Positions 45,247 to 54,204 of a stretch of DNA of 64,000 nucleotides are shown here, one piece after another (the first letter of the stretch is position 1; every line of letters starts with the position of its first letter). Source of the stretch: Shewanella putrefaciens (GTDB lineage Bacteria > Pseudomonadota > Gammaproteobacteria > Enterobacterales > Shewanellaceae); assembly GCF_016406325.1 (NCBI RefSeq), contig NZ_CP066370.1:186001-250000 (forward strand). Reading direction: 5' to 3'. The position numbers and the translations under genes are program-made. The notes below the pieces were generated by a model. It worked only from the letters and a program-made list of their open reading frames with translations. It was not told the origin of the DNA and did not search any database.

Positions 45247-47021
45247 TAGACTTTCTCCTGCTGTTTTGCGGCATCACCATACAGGCGAGCTTGAGGTTGA
45301 GACTTAGTAATCTTCACCTCGCTGTACTTGATGGTTGGCACAGAATTAGGGTTATAGAGTGCAAGGGAGTGTTTTAGATAATCCTTGTCATTACGCGAGT
45401 TACAGCCTTCGTCGAGCCGTTGATGGGCGCCGCGTGATTCTCGGCGCTGAATTGCGGAGTGTGCCATGGCCTCGGCAACATCTAAGCTAAAGCCGACTTC
45501 AATGGCATAAAGCAAATCAGTATTAAATACTTTGCCTTTATCGGTGATTTGGATGTTTTTATAACGTAAGCGCAGCTCAGCGAGCTTATCTATCGTTGCT
45601 TGCATACCTGCTTCATCGCGGTAGATGCCACAACCAGATTCCATGCTCTTACACATTTCAGTACGTACATCAGACCAGTTCTCTGTACCTTTCTGAGCTA
45701 ATAGCGCATCGAGACGGGCCTCAACGGCTGCGGCTTGTTCATTAATCGCATCGTAGTTCCATCCTTGAAATTCTGCGGCGCGCTTAGCCGCGGTTTCACC
45801 AGCTAATCGGCCAAACACAACAAGCTCTGCTAGCGAGTTAGAACCAAGGCGGTTAGCACCGTGTAAGCCAACTGAAGAACATTCACCAACGGCAAACAAG
45901 CCTTTAATTTGGGTTTCAGTTTGAGGATCGGTTTCAAGACCTCCCATGGTGTAATGGGCAGTAGGGCGAATAGGAATGGGTTCTTTCGCGGGGTCTACGT
46001 TGACATAGGCCTTTGCTAGTTCACAGATAAAAGGTAAGCGCTCTTTGAGGTAGTCTTCACCTAAGTGGCGTAAATCTAAGTGAACTACATCTCCCAGAGG
46101 ATGTTTGATGGTATTTCCCTTACGTTGCTCATGCCAAAATGCTTGAGAAACCTTATCGCGAGGGCCTAATTCCATGTATTTGTTTTGTGGTTGACCAACG
46201 GGGGTTTCTGGCCCTAGACCATAATCCTGCAGATAACGGTAACCATCTTTATTGACCATGATACCGCCTTCACCGCGACATCCTTCCGTCATCAAAATCC
46301 CCGTACCGGGTAAACCCGTTGGGTGATATTGCACAAACTCCATATCACGCAGTGGCACGCCATGACGATAGGCAATCGCCATTCCATCACCTGTGACTAT
46401 GCCGCCATTGGTGTTGAAGTGGTAGACACGGCCACCGCCACCTGTTGCTAGGATCACCGATTTGGCTTTAAAGCAAACGAGCTCGCCTTCAGCAATACAC
46501 AGGGCGATAACACCTTGCACTTCATTATCGACAACGATGAGATCCAGCACGAAGAATTCGTCATAGCGCACGATATTGCTGTACTTCATTGATGTTTGAA
46601 AAAGGGTGTGTAGCATGTGAAAACCCGTTTTATCGGCCGCAAACCAAGTTCGCTCAATCTTCATTCCACCAAAGCGGCGCACGTTAATTTCACCGTTAGG
46701 TTTTCGGCTCCACGGACAACCCCATAGTTCTAACTGGGTCATTTCACGTAGTGCATTCTCGACGAAATACTCGACAACGTCTTGTTCACATAGCCAGTCG
46801 CCACCGGCAACCGTATCATTGAAATGGTTATCCAGACTGTCTTCATCTTTAATTACCGCAGCCGAACCGCCTTCGGCAGCCACGGTATGTGAGCGCATTG
46901 GATATACTTTGGAAATGAGAGCGATACTTAGCTTTGGATTCGCCTCTGCTGCAGCAATTGCTGCGCGAAGACCCGCGCCACCAGCGCCGATGACCGCCAC
47001 ATCTGTGGTTATGGTTTTCAA
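45246..47021 (-). CDS. frdA: Fumarate reductase flavoprotein subunit FrdA
   Basis: FrdA (591 residues) reduces fumarate to succinate on the cytoplasmic side. [13 protein letters not shown] (11-23) is the FAD-binding fold, and His45 in SHTVAAEGG is the covalent FAD site. Active-site segments [25 protein letters not shown] and [13 protein letters not shown] are intact. It matches FrdA better than SdhA over the whole length. Shewanella also uses a periplasmic fumarate reductase (FccA), so this may be a second enzyme. It starts the frdABCD operon. Confidence 0.97.
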   Translation of the reverse strand: MKTITTDVAVIGAGGAGLRAAIAAAEANPKLSIALISKVYPMRSHTVAAEGGSAAVIKDEDSLDNHFNDTVAGGDWLCEQDVVEYFVENALREMTQLELWGCPWSRKPNGEINVRRFGGMKIERTWFAADKTGFHMLHTLFQTSMKYSNIVRYDEFFVLDLIVVDNEVQGVIALCIAEGELVCFKAKSVILATGGGGRVYHFNTNGGIVTGDGMAIAYRHGVPLRDMEFVQYHPTGLPGTGILMTEGCRGEGGIMVNKDGYRYLQDYGLGPETPVGQPQNKYMELGPRDKVSQAFWHEQRKGNTIKHPLGDVVHLDLRHLGEDYLKERLPFICELAKAYVNVDPAKEPIPIRPTAHYTMGGLETDPQTETQIKGLFAVGECSSVGLHGANRLGSNSLAELVVFGRLAGETAAKRAAEFQGWNYDAINEQAAAVEARLDALLAQKGTENWSDVRTEMCKSMESGCGIYRDEAGMQATIDKLAELRLRYKNIQITDKGKVFNTDLLYAIEVGFSLDVAEAMAHSAIQRRESRGAHQRLDEGCNSRNDKDYLKHSLALYNPNSVPTIKYSEVKITKSQPQARLYGDAAKQQEKV

Positions 47022-47323
47022 AATTATCCCTCCAGTAGGAATGATGTTTATCTGTTCAAAACGGACGGTATAGGTAGGGTCGCGTTTTTACTCGTATCTC
47101 GGAATCATCAAAACTCAATCAATAAATGATGTTTCTTGAGTGGATCTGTCGTCTGATTTATTTTCGAGGTGAGTATAACAACGGCAAAAATCCTAAAACT
47201 GGGGGTAGGCGATATTGAAACTAAGTGCGCTTTTGTAACTTATTTATCCTTATTAACTTAAATTGTTATCACAAAAACAAAACAACTGGAAATTGCCGAG
47301 CCAGCAAAAACTGGCGGCATATT
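47022..47323 (-). promoter_or_regulatory. Upstream region of frdA
   Basis: These 302 bases hold no gene. On the minus strand TATACT (47176-47181 region) is a possible -10 without a good -35, as expected for an activator-dependent promoter. TAAGTTACAAAA (minus strand, 47231-47242) matches 10 of 12 bases of the direct repeat before the DASS gene. TTGAT half-sites are present but no full FNR box. Confidence 0.4.
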
Positions 47324-47812
47324 CTAATTAGTGCTGCTATCTCCTTGGGACATTAATTGATATTCCATTATCGTAACCATCTCGCCCTTATAATTTTCCT
47401 GTGAAATCATTGACCAGCCGAGTGCTTGATAGAAATCGGCTTTATCTGCAGTAAATAAATAGATTTTCTGTAAACCAATCGCTCTAGCATGCTCAATGAC
47501 GGCATTGACGAGCAACTTACCTAATCCTTTATTTCGATGGTTTGCATTCACATACACATTGGCAAGCCAAGGGCTTAAGTCAGTTCGACTGTCCATATCT
47601 GCGACGATTAATGAAGATGATCCCATTACTTGATTTGCCTGTTCGCAGATAAACATCTTAGGCATAGCTGCGTCAGTTAAATACTCGTTCATTTCCTCAA
47701 TCAACGTAGTGACTGAAGCATCCGCAGAACTCAAATGTGCCCATGCTTGATGATGCCATTCCGCCAATTGTGGAATGTGTTGCGGGGCAGATTTTAGGTC
47801 GATAACTTTCAT
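47324..47812 (-). CDS. GNAT-family N-acetyltransferase
   Basis: A 162-residue acetyl-CoA-dependent transferase. The pyrophosphate-binding motif A is seen as VNANHRNKGLGKLLVNAVIEHA near residues 88-109 (RxxGxG/A type), followed by the GLQKIYLFTADKADFYQALGW segment of motif B. The substrate is unknown. I chose ATG 47812 (MKVIDLKS), with AGAG upstream; the frame is open to 47893 but the added residues look non-coding. It is on the same strand as, but not clearly in an operon with, its neighbours. Confidence 0.85.
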   Translation of the reverse strand: MKVIDLKSAPQHIPQLAEWHHQAWAHLSSADASVTTLIEEMNEYLTDAAMPKMFICEQANQVMGSSSLIVADMDSRTDLSPWLANVYVNANHRNKGLGKLLVNAVIEHARAIGLQKIYLFTADKADFYQALGWSMISQENYKGEMVTIMEYQLMSQGDSSTN

Positions 47813-47913
47813 ATAAATCTCTAGGTTGATTGGGAATAGGGGGTGAATGGGCAAATTATACCCTCTATTGGCTCGCATGAACTCAGTGGTCATAGGCCGA
47901 GTGAGTACACCGC

Positions 47914-49230
47914 TTAACTCGGGAGCGGTAGAAATACGCTGGCTTTGAGTCCACCTTGTTTCGCGTGGCTAAAGCTGAGTTCGCCCTGATAACTGTCGAC
48001 GATATCTTTGCAGATAGACAATCCTAAGCCATGGCCTTGGATGCTTTCATCTAGCCGAATGCCGCGCTCAATGATAACGGACAGCGCGGCATCGGAGACG
48101 CCTTCGCCATCATCACTCACTTCTATCCCATAGCCAGTAGCTGGCACGTTTTGCTGACTGATATGGATCTCAATGTTCTTGCGGCTATGCTTGCAGGCAT
48201 TATCCAGCAAGTTGCCTAAGAGTTCGAGTAAGTCATCCCGGTCAAACGGCATCACTAAGCCGCTCGCGTAATGGCTGTGAATAATACGGTCTGGGTAGAT
48301 GCGCTGCATCACTTGAATCAGCGGCGCGAGATCGTCATCGAGTACGGTATAACGCCCCGGAGTAGACAGGCCGACTATCTTAGTGCGCTTAAGCTCTCTC
48401 TCAATGATGTGGTGCAGGTTTGCGAGCACCTTGCTGCCCTCACTCCGCTGTTCTAGTGGAAGGCTTTCTAGGTAGGACTGCAGCCCTTGTAACGGACGTT
48501 TCATTTCGTGGGCTAAGTTACCCAAGGCATTACGGGAGCGTTGTACTCTTTGGCCCAATTGATTGACTAAACGATCTATCTCTTCGATCAGTGGGACTAT
48601 CTCGCTTGGCACTTGGTCAGGATTGATTTCTTGCCCTTGGGTGCGCATCTGCCGGATAGCTTCTGGCATCTGCTCTAAGGGTTTAAAACCGCGTTTAAGT
48701 AATTGATACTGTGCTATTAATAGAATGACAATCGTGAGTAACACGGCTGCGCTGGCAAAGGCTAAAAACTGCACTTGGGTTTGTTCAAGCGAGCTAATAT
48801 CTTCTGTCACCCACAGGGTAACTAATTGATCATCTTTGATAACGGCCTGACTGAACATCAGCCAATGCTCTTTGCTGACAAACTCAGTGGCTTGGTGTTG
48901 CTCACCAGCGGTCAGTTTAGGCATGTTCACGTTATGGTCGAATAGGGAGCGTGAACGCAGAGTTTGCTCGCCGATTTGAATCGCAAAATAATGCCCAGAA
49001 TTAACCCTGTGGTACACATTGGGCAAGCGGTCTGTGGTGAGCGCCCATGTGCCATCGGGATTATGATTCAGGGCGGAGATCAGGCTGTCGGCATCGTGTT
49101 GTAGACGCGAAGCGACAAAGTCTTGGGTTAATATTTGGATGCCTTGGTATAGAAAATACAATAACAGCACCATGGCAAAGGTGAGCGTGATCAGCAGATT
49201 GCGCGTCAGATAACCCTTGAGTGAATACAC
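47914..49230 (-). CDS. Two-component sensor histidine kinase (QseC/PhoQ-like)
   Basis: A 438-residue membrane kinase with span 1 at about 9-30, a periplasmic sensor of about 115 residues, and span 2 at 155-177. The cytoplasmic part has the phospho-acceptor His241 (NLAHEMKRPLQG), a Pro-linked helix, and the ATPase motifs NLLDNACKHS, SDDGEGVSD and GHGLGLSI. Note KRP in place of the usual RTP/RNP after His-Glu. It is the last gene of the cytochrome b-SHP-DHC unit and lies four bases after its regulator. The signal is unknown. Confidence 0.92.
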   Translation of the reverse strand: MYSLKGYLTRNLLITLTFAMVLLLYFLYQGIQILTQDFVASRLQHDADSLISALNHNPDGTWALTTDRLPNVYHRVNSGHYFAIQIGEQTLRSRSLFDHNVNMPKLTAGEQHQATEFVSKEHWLMFSQAVIKDDQLVTLWVTEDISSLEQTQVQFLAFASAAVLLTIVILLIAQYQLLKRGFKPLEQMPEAIRQMRTQGQEINPDQVPSEIVPLIEEIDRLVNQLGQRVQRSRNALGNLAHEMKRPLQGLQSYLESLPLEQRSEGSKVLANLHHIIERELKRTKIVGLSTPGRYTVLDDDLAPLIQVMQRIYPDRIIHSHYASGLVMPFDRDDLLELLGNLLDNACKHSRKNIEIHISQQNVPATGYGIEVSDDGEGVSDAALSVIIERGIRLDESIQGHGLGLSICKDIVDSYQGELSFSHAKQGGLKASVFLPLPS

Positions 49231-49234
49231 GCCT

Positions 49235-49894
49235 TTACTCCTTGAGTCGATAACCTTGGCCGCGGCGGGTTTCGATATAATCCTTGCCTAAGCGTTGGCG
49301 CAGGCGGTTGACGTACACTTCGATGACATTGCTGTCTTTGATTTGATCTTCTTCGTAAATGCGTTCACTGAGCTCTGACTTAGAGACGATCTTGCTGGGA
49401 TTGACCATTAAGTAATGCAGCAGACGATATTCAATCTTAGTCAGTTCTATCACTTCACCATCAACATTAGTGACGGCTTGTTTGTCGACATCGAGGGAGA
49501 CGCCTGCATGCTGCAACACATTGTCGGCACGGCCAAAGTGGCGGCGGATCAACACTTCGAGCCTTGCGAGTAGTTCTTCAATGTGAAAAGGCTTGCCGAG
49601 GTAATCATCGGCACCCGCCTTGAGGCCATCGACCCGCTCGTGCCACGCATCACGTGCGGTGAGGATCAGCACTGGCATAGCCAAGCCTTTTTGTCGCCAT
49701 TGGCCGAGGACTTGTAAACCGGGTTTGCCGGGTAAACCGAGATCGAGGATCACGGCTTCGAAGTTTTCTTCTTCGCCTAAAAAGGCGCCATCAATACCGT
49801 TATCGGCGTGCTCGACGGTATAACCCGCCTTGTTAAGGGCGGGAATCAGGCGCGCGACCAGATCGGTATCATCTTCAATCAATAGCAAACGCAT
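49235..49894 (-). CDS. OmpR/PhoP-type response regulator
   Basis: A 220-residue regulator. The receiver domain has the acidic pocket EDD (7-9), the phospho-acceptor Asp51 (VILDLGLPG) and Lys in DDYLGKPF. The C-terminal winged helix carries the typical YEEDQIKDSNVIEVYVNRLRQRLG region, in pieces. The start at 49894 overlaps the PepSY gene stop by one base (TGATG); a start 24 bases earlier adds MAKGKGRL. It is paired with the kinase downstream and is likely to control the haem-protein operon itself (inference). Confidence 0.93.
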   Translation of the reverse strand: MRLLLIEDDTDLVARLIPALNKAGYTVEHADNGIDGAFLGEEENFEAVILDLGLPGKPGLQVLGQWRQKGLAMPVLILTARDAWHERVDGLKAGADDYLGKPFHIEELLARLEVLIRRHFGRADNVLQHAGVSLDVDKQAVTNVDGEVIELTKIEYRLLHYLMVNPSKIVSKSELSERIYEEDQIKDSNVIEVYVNRLRQRLGKDYIETRRGQGYRLKE

Positions 49895-50199
49895 CAGTCG
49901 ACCTTTTCCTTTAGCCACTCGCCGGTTTTGGCGTCAATTTTGATTTCATACACTATGCCATCGTCACGGAGGATCTCGAGCTCGTAGATGATACGACCAT
50001 GTTTCTGCTCGACTTCTAAGTCCAGCAGCCGCCCCTGCAGGCGTGATTCGTAACGTTGCATTATGGTGTCGAAGGGTAAAACTTTGCCCTCCTTAACCCA
50101 CTCGACCACTTTGCTTGAAAGATCATCGTCGTGGGCATCAGTGCTTGGACTGCTAATCATCCCAACGGCCAAAGCCAGGAATATTAACGGTATCTTCAT
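49894..50199 (-). CDS. Small exported PepSY-domain protein
   Basis: A 101-residue protein with a signal peptide cut near TDA-HD (residue 22). The mature part matches a PepSY domain: a helical FDTIMQRYESRLQGRLLDLEV followed by YELEILRDDGIVYEIKIDAKTGEWL. Such proteins often accompany two-component systems and haem proteins and may inhibit or present a ligand. The start (50199) lies 47 bases inside the upstream DHC gene, and it overlaps the regulator gene, so the three are translationally coupled. Confidence 0.85.
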   Translation of the reverse strand: MKIPLIFLALAVGMISSPSTDAHDDDLSSKVVEWVKEGKVLPFDTIMQRYESRLQGRLLDLEVEQKHGRIIYELEILRDDGIVYEIKIDAKTGEWLKEKVD

Positions 50200-50716
50200 C
50201 GAATATGCCCTTCTCTGCGAGGTTGTGACAATTGCTGCATTGACTGAATGAGCCGACTTTGGGATTATCTTGCACCATACGTTTTGGGATCTCATCGTGT
50301 TTGCCAATAAAATATGCCTGTTCTGTGATCTTCTGCGGCCCAGACCCTACGAGCAGCGGCGTGCTGTTTTTCATCACCTTACCATTTTGCGCCGCATGTT
50401 GAACCAGATATTCCTCAATTCTAGCAGTGACTTGAGGATCTAGGCTGGCGTTGTCACCAAAGTGGTTCTCAAGATCTGCGGTAATGGCGCGCCACTTGTC
50501 GGCGGGGAGTAAATTGGCTGGATAGGCCATGTGGCAGCTACCACATTCTGCCGTGTATTCCGCATTCTGTGGAATGGCGCGGGTGAGCTCGCGGCCATCG
50601 TCCGCATAGCCTGTGCCAGTTAAGGTTAGGCTGACACCGATAACGCCAATGGCCAATGCCGCAGCTGTGAGTGATGAACCGAGGAGCCAGCTAATAGGGT
50701 GTGCTTGTTGAGTCAT
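50153..50716 (-). CDS. dhc: Dihaem cytochrome c (DHC type)
   Basis: A 187-residue precursor with one hydrophobic N-terminal segment (about 12-36) and two haem sites, CGSCH at 58-62 and CSNCH at 160-164. The layout, and the C-terminal GIFDEDTVNIPGFGRW end, fit the dihaem cytochrome c family that partners SHP. It is periplasmic, possibly tethered, and is thought to donate electrons to SHP. It needs the Ccm system found at 21763-30475. There is a 90-base gap to the SHP gene. Confidence 0.9.
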   Translation of the reverse strand: MTQQAHPISWLLGSSLTAAALAIGVIGVSLTLTGTGYADDGRELTRAIPQNAEYTAECGSCHMAYPANLLPADKWRAITADLENHFGDNASLDPQVTARIEEYLVQHAAQNGKVMKNSTPLLVGSGPQKITEQAYFIGKHDEIPKRMVQDNPKVGSFSQCSNCHNLAEKGIFDEDTVNIPGFGRWDD

Positions 50717-50806
50717 GACATCTTCCTTTTTGTGTCGTTACCTTCTGTGGAAGGTATTGAAATTAATTGATCTCATTGAATGAGTTATAAAGTCGAAATT
50801 TGGCGG

Positions 50807-51247
50807 TTATTGCAGGCTTAACCAGAGTAAAGCATCGCCTTTTTCCTGTGGCGTGCAGTCGCGTTTAAAGGTCCAGTTACAGTTACGGGTAAACCATTTC
50901 TCGATTTTGGCTGAGTCGGTTAACCGATCTGCGGTAATCGACGGCGCCATAGGGTCAATGGGTTTACGGGTATTTTGGTGCATCCCCATGTCGGTGACTT
51001 TGGCGGTATGGCAACTGGCGCAGCTGCGACCGTCCATGTCCTGTAGCCAAAGCTTTTGTCCTGCGGCGGCGGTAAAAGGTCCAGCGCCTTGGGCTTGATA
51101 GCTTTGCAGCTGCGTGCCAATACGCTCGGCGCTAAGTGGCAGGCTTTGCACTTTACTGTTGGCGGCGCTAAGGCTAGTCAGCAGCAAGGTGGAAATCGCG
51201 ACAATGGCAAGGCGACTTTTATTCGTATGTCTGGTTAATCTGTTCAT
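50807..51247 (-). CDS. shp: SHP-type monohaem cytochrome c (sphaeroides haem protein)
   Basis: A 146-residue periplasmic precursor (signal to about residue 29). It has one haem site, CASCH at 76-80. From there, the sequence follows Rhodobacter sphaeroides SHP closely: TDSAKIEKW, then RNCN and RDCTP. SHP is unusual in having an Asn as the sixth haem ligand, which leaves on reduction so that O2 or NO can bind; that Asn corresponds to Asn122 here. Cys123 and Cys131 should form the family disulfide. Its physiological role is unsettled. Confidence 0.9.
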   Translation of the reverse strand: MNRLTRHTNKSRLAIVAISTLLLTSLSAANSKVQSLPLSAERIGTQLQSYQAQGAGPFTAAAGQKLWLQDMDGRSCASCHTAKVTDMGMHQNTRKPIDPMAPSITADRLTDSAKIEKWFTRNCNWTFKRDCTPQEKGDALLWLSLQ

Positions 51248-51300
51248 AGAGCATTCCTTTTGGGCTGGATGTCTTATTGCTAAGCAAAATGGCTAATGGA

Positions 51301-51888
51301 TTAATCTTTTTGTTCCGCAGGGCGTTGTTTCCTGCCAGTGACCATGGCTCTGACTAAGTTTTCTTTGTGCAATAGGCTGCTGACGATGACGCCGCCAACG
51401 TGGATGACCACAAGGAACACGGTGAAGTTGGCAAAGAATTCATGGACTTCTTTTATGGCGCCTTCGGGCCAAGTGGCGAAAAAGCTCGTAGCTAATGGGC
51501 CGTGTCCGTCGGTGGCGTACAGCGCCATGCCCGAGAATCCCGTGATGGCTATGCTGGCAATCAAGGCCACTATCATCATTGCCCCAGCGGGGTTATGGCC
51601 TATGTAGTCTTTGGCTTTGCCCGTGATGAGCCCTTTGAGGTACACCAGCACTTCTTTAGGGCGAGTGATAAAGTTGCTAAAGCGCGCATTGTGGGTACCC
51701 ATCACGCCCCAGAGCAGGCGAAACACCAGTAAAATTAAGATGCTGTAACCTGCGTAACTGTGGATGGTCATCCATTCGTCTTCGCCTTCAGTGAGGTAGG
51801 CTAAGGCAAAAAAACCGACGAGTGACCAATGGAATATGCGGATCAACAGGTCCCAGACTTTGATGGTTTGCAGTGTGTTTGATGACAT
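51301..51888 (-). CDS. Cytochrome b561-type membrane cytochrome b
   Basis: A 195-residue inner-membrane protein with four spans. Haem-ligand His candidates are in IRIFHWSL (His20), TIHSYAGYS (His44) and a late VIHVGG. This family (hydrogenase-type cytochrome b) moves electrons between the quinone pool and periplasmic cytochromes. As first gene of the unit, it probably links menaquinone or ubiquinone to DHC and SHP. It starts at ATG 51888; 53 bases separate it from shp. Confidence 0.92.
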   Translation of the reverse strand: MSSNTLQTIKVWDLLIRIFHWSLVGFFALAYLTEGEDEWMTIHSYAGYSILILLVFRLLWGVMGTHNARFSNFITRPKEVLVYLKGLITGKAKDYIGHNPAGAMMIVALIASIAITGFSGMALYATDGHGPLATSFFATWPEGAIKEVHEFFANFTVFLVVIHVGGVIVSSLLHKENLVRAMVTGRKQRPAEQKD

Positions 51889-52104
51889 GGTGTGACGCTC
51901 CTAAGTGGGTTTAGGTGTAGGCTACTTAACCCAAACTTAAACCTCGCTTAAATTTTGAGGGGCGAACATTTATCGAATTGATGGGGGTGAGTGGTGCGCT
52001 TGCTCGTGTGGCGAGTCTTAAATGTCAACTCAAGTGTCCTTGTTAACCTATTGGTATTAAGGTAAATTCTGCCATCTCAACCGAGTGAAGGGATTAACTT
52101 ATTT

Positions 52105-52569
52105 ATGTCTACCGCCGTTATTCGCGCTTTTATCAGCCGTAATCCGAGTCGTAAATCCTTTTGTATTTATGCCGTTTTATTATTTTTGACTGAAGTCTTA
52201 ATTGCTTTGTATGCACCTGCGGGTTTTATCCGTGGTTTTGTGGGCGATGTATTGGTGGTGATCTTACTGTTTTGCATGGTGCAGGCTGTCGTTCCGGTTG
52301 CCAGCCCAGTAGAAAAGCCCCTAGCACAAAACACAGGCGAGGGTATTAAACGCTTTTTTCAAACTCCTTGGCTGGCGTTTGCGGTATTGCTGTTTGCCTT
52401 TGCTATCGAGTTTGGTCAGTATTGGGGTTTAGTCGATAAGCTGGGCTTGGGTGGAAATCGATTGGCGCGGATAGTGATAGGTAGCCATTTTGATCCACTC
52501 GATCTCGTGGCGTATTTTGTCGGCTATTTGATCTTACTGGGCTGTTATTGGAAAAGCCGTCAGTCCTAG
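52105..52569 (+). CDS. DUF2809-like membrane protein
   Basis: A 154-residue integral membrane protein with four hydrophobic segments. FAIEFGQYWGLVDKLGLGG and the later GSHFDPLDLVAYFVGYL resemble the DUF2809 family. No function is known for that family. ATG 52105 follows GAAGGGATTAA. It diverges from the cytochrome b gene by 216 bases and is the first of two + strand genes. Confidence 0.8.
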   Translation: MSTAVIRAFISRNPSRKSFCIYAVLLFLTEVLIALYAPAGFIRGFVGDVLVVILLFCMVQAVVPVASPVEKPLAQNTGEGIKRFFQTPWLAFAVLLFAFAIEFGQYWGLVDKLGLGGNRLARIVIGSHFDPLDLVAYFVGYLILLGCYWKSRQS

Positions 52570-52640
52570 TGATTTGAATCCGCAAGAGTCGCGTGACGTG
52601 TGTTTTCGCGGATAGGTAGGCGAGCTAAGTGGGGTAAGGG

Positions 52641-53144
52641 ATGCAGCCGATAACGGGGTTTTCACTGCTAATAGCACGTACTGATGGACTTGAGCCTAAT
52701 CCATTGAAAATACCTTTGTATTTCAATGGCCAACCTACTCATACCTTTATTGCTGGCTTAGTGATTGAAGGTCAATATCGCTGCGTTTTACCCAATAAAA
52801 CCTCGGGGTATTTGGTCATCACTTCTTTTGATTGTCCCTTCGAAGAATCGACCGAGTTTAGTCTGCTTGATGAAGGGTTTAAGCTCATTGCGACAACCTC
52901 TTTGGCGCAAATGTACGATTCTTTTCTGCTTTATGCCCATTGGCCCATGGCGGATAACCGACTGAGGTTGCACTATTACGGTCAGTTTGTGCTGGATTTA
53001 GTGATGACAACGGGCAGTTCTTGGTTATCTTTTCAGCCAAAACTTAAACTGGTTGAAGTTGTCGATCCCCAAAGCGATCCACAAACAGCCTCCTCTCTTG
53101 CTGAATTAGCTCAGCGTTTAGGGGCAATCGGAAAGTCCCTTTAA
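52641..53144 (+). CDS. Unrecognised soluble protein
   Basis: A 167-residue protein with no signal peptide or membrane span and no motif that I recognise. It is rich in beta-type hydrophobic stretches (YLVITSFDCPFEESTEFSLL, RLRLHYYGQFVLDLVM) with a helical C-terminus. The start ATG follows GGGGTAAGGG. Its stop overlaps the convergent LysR gene stop within TTAA (53141-53144). It may form a short operon with the DUF2809-like gene. Confidence 0.7.
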   Translation: MQPITGFSLLIARTDGLEPNPLKIPLYFNGQPTHTFIAGLVIEGQYRCVLPNKTSGYLVITSFDCPFEESTEFSLLDEGFKLIATTSLAQMYDSFLLYAHWPMADNRLRLHYYGQFVLDLVMTTGSSWLSFQPKLKLVEVVDPQSDPQTASSLAELAQRLGAIGKSL

Positions 53145-54064
53145 TGCTGGACTAAAAACGGCGTCATCTGCTGATTTAACCATGCCATAAAGACTTGCAG
53201 GCGCTTAGATAAGTGCCGCCTGTGGGGATAGATTAAGCTCACTGGCATAGGCGGTGCTGGATAATCTGGCAGAATTTCGATTAATTCTCCGGTTTGTAAA
53301 TACTTAGCCCCCCCTATGCTGGGAACTTGGATTATCCCCAGTCCAGCTAAACAGGCTGAACTATAGGCATCGGCATTATTCACCGTAATCAACTTAGGCA
53401 ATTGGATGGTGAGATCCGCTTGATGAGTGTGGGGATCTTGATATTCAAAGCCTGAGTCAGTGCCCCCTAACTGGCTGACATAGTGGACGAGTTTGTGATT
53501 GTATAAGGTCAGATCTTCAAGGCTTTCGGGTTTACCGTATTTGGCTATATAGGATGGGCTGACACAGTTCAGCATCTTAAAATGCCCGAGCCTTTTCGCT
53601 ATCAGTCCTTCTTGCTGCACACTGCCGATGCGAATAACACAATCGAACCCTTCGGCAATGACATCCACCTTACGATCTGTGCTGCTGAGTTCAAGCTCGA
53701 TGTGCGGGTATTGCTCAATAAATTCAGGGAGTTTAGGTAGCACTAAGTTACGGGCAATGCCTGTAGACATATCGACTCTGAGCCGCCCAGACACTTGCTT
53801 GGCTTGCAGTTGGAACAGGCTTTCTAATTCTTGAAATTCCGCCAATAAACTTTTGCAACGCTCGTAACAACTCTGGCCATCTTGGGTTAGCCGTACCGTT
53901 CGCGTGGTGCGTTGCAGCAGGCGCGCACCCAAAAATGTTTCGAACTGCGCCACCACATTCGATACATGGGTTTTCGATAGGCCTAAGCTGACGCTAGCTT
54001 GGGTAAAGCTTTGTAATTCAGCGACTCGCATAAAAATTTGCATGGCTTGCAATCTATCTTGCAC
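53141..54064 (-). CDS. LysR-family transcriptional regulator
   Basis: A 307-residue regulator with an N-terminal winged helix (residues 5-65, SFTQASVSLGLSKTHVSNVVAQFE) and a periplasmic-binding-like effector domain. The NCVSPSYIAKYG and LVHYVSQLGG stretches fit the CrgA/DsdC-like group that often controls oxidoreductases. The start is GTG 54064. It is divergent from the SDR gene by 140 bases, which suggests that it controls that gene. Confidence 0.93.
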   Translation of the reverse strand: MQDRLQAMQIFMRVAELQSFTQASVSLGLSKTHVSNVVAQFETFLGARLLQRTTRTVRLTQDGQSCYERCKSLLAEFQELESLFQLQAKQVSGRLRVDMSTGIARNLVLPKLPEFIEQYPHIELELSSTDRKVDVIAEGFDCVIRIGSVQQEGLIAKRLGHFKMLNCVSPSYIAKYGKPESLEDLTLYNHKLVHYVSQLGGTDSGFEYQDPHTHQADLTIQLPKLITVNNADAYSSACLAGLGIIQVPSIGGAKYLQTGELIEILPDYPAPPMPVSLIYPHRRHLSKRLQVFMAWLNQQMTPFLVQH

Positions 54065-54204
54065 GGCGATTGTCCTTTATTGGCTAACAGTCTTAGCATT
54101 TATAGTGTGTTTATCTCGTTAATTGCAAGTAATAAGCTGTGTTCAGTTAATTAGGCCTACAAGGCTTAGGTTTCACTTCCAAGCGACAATTATAAGGACT
54201 GACC

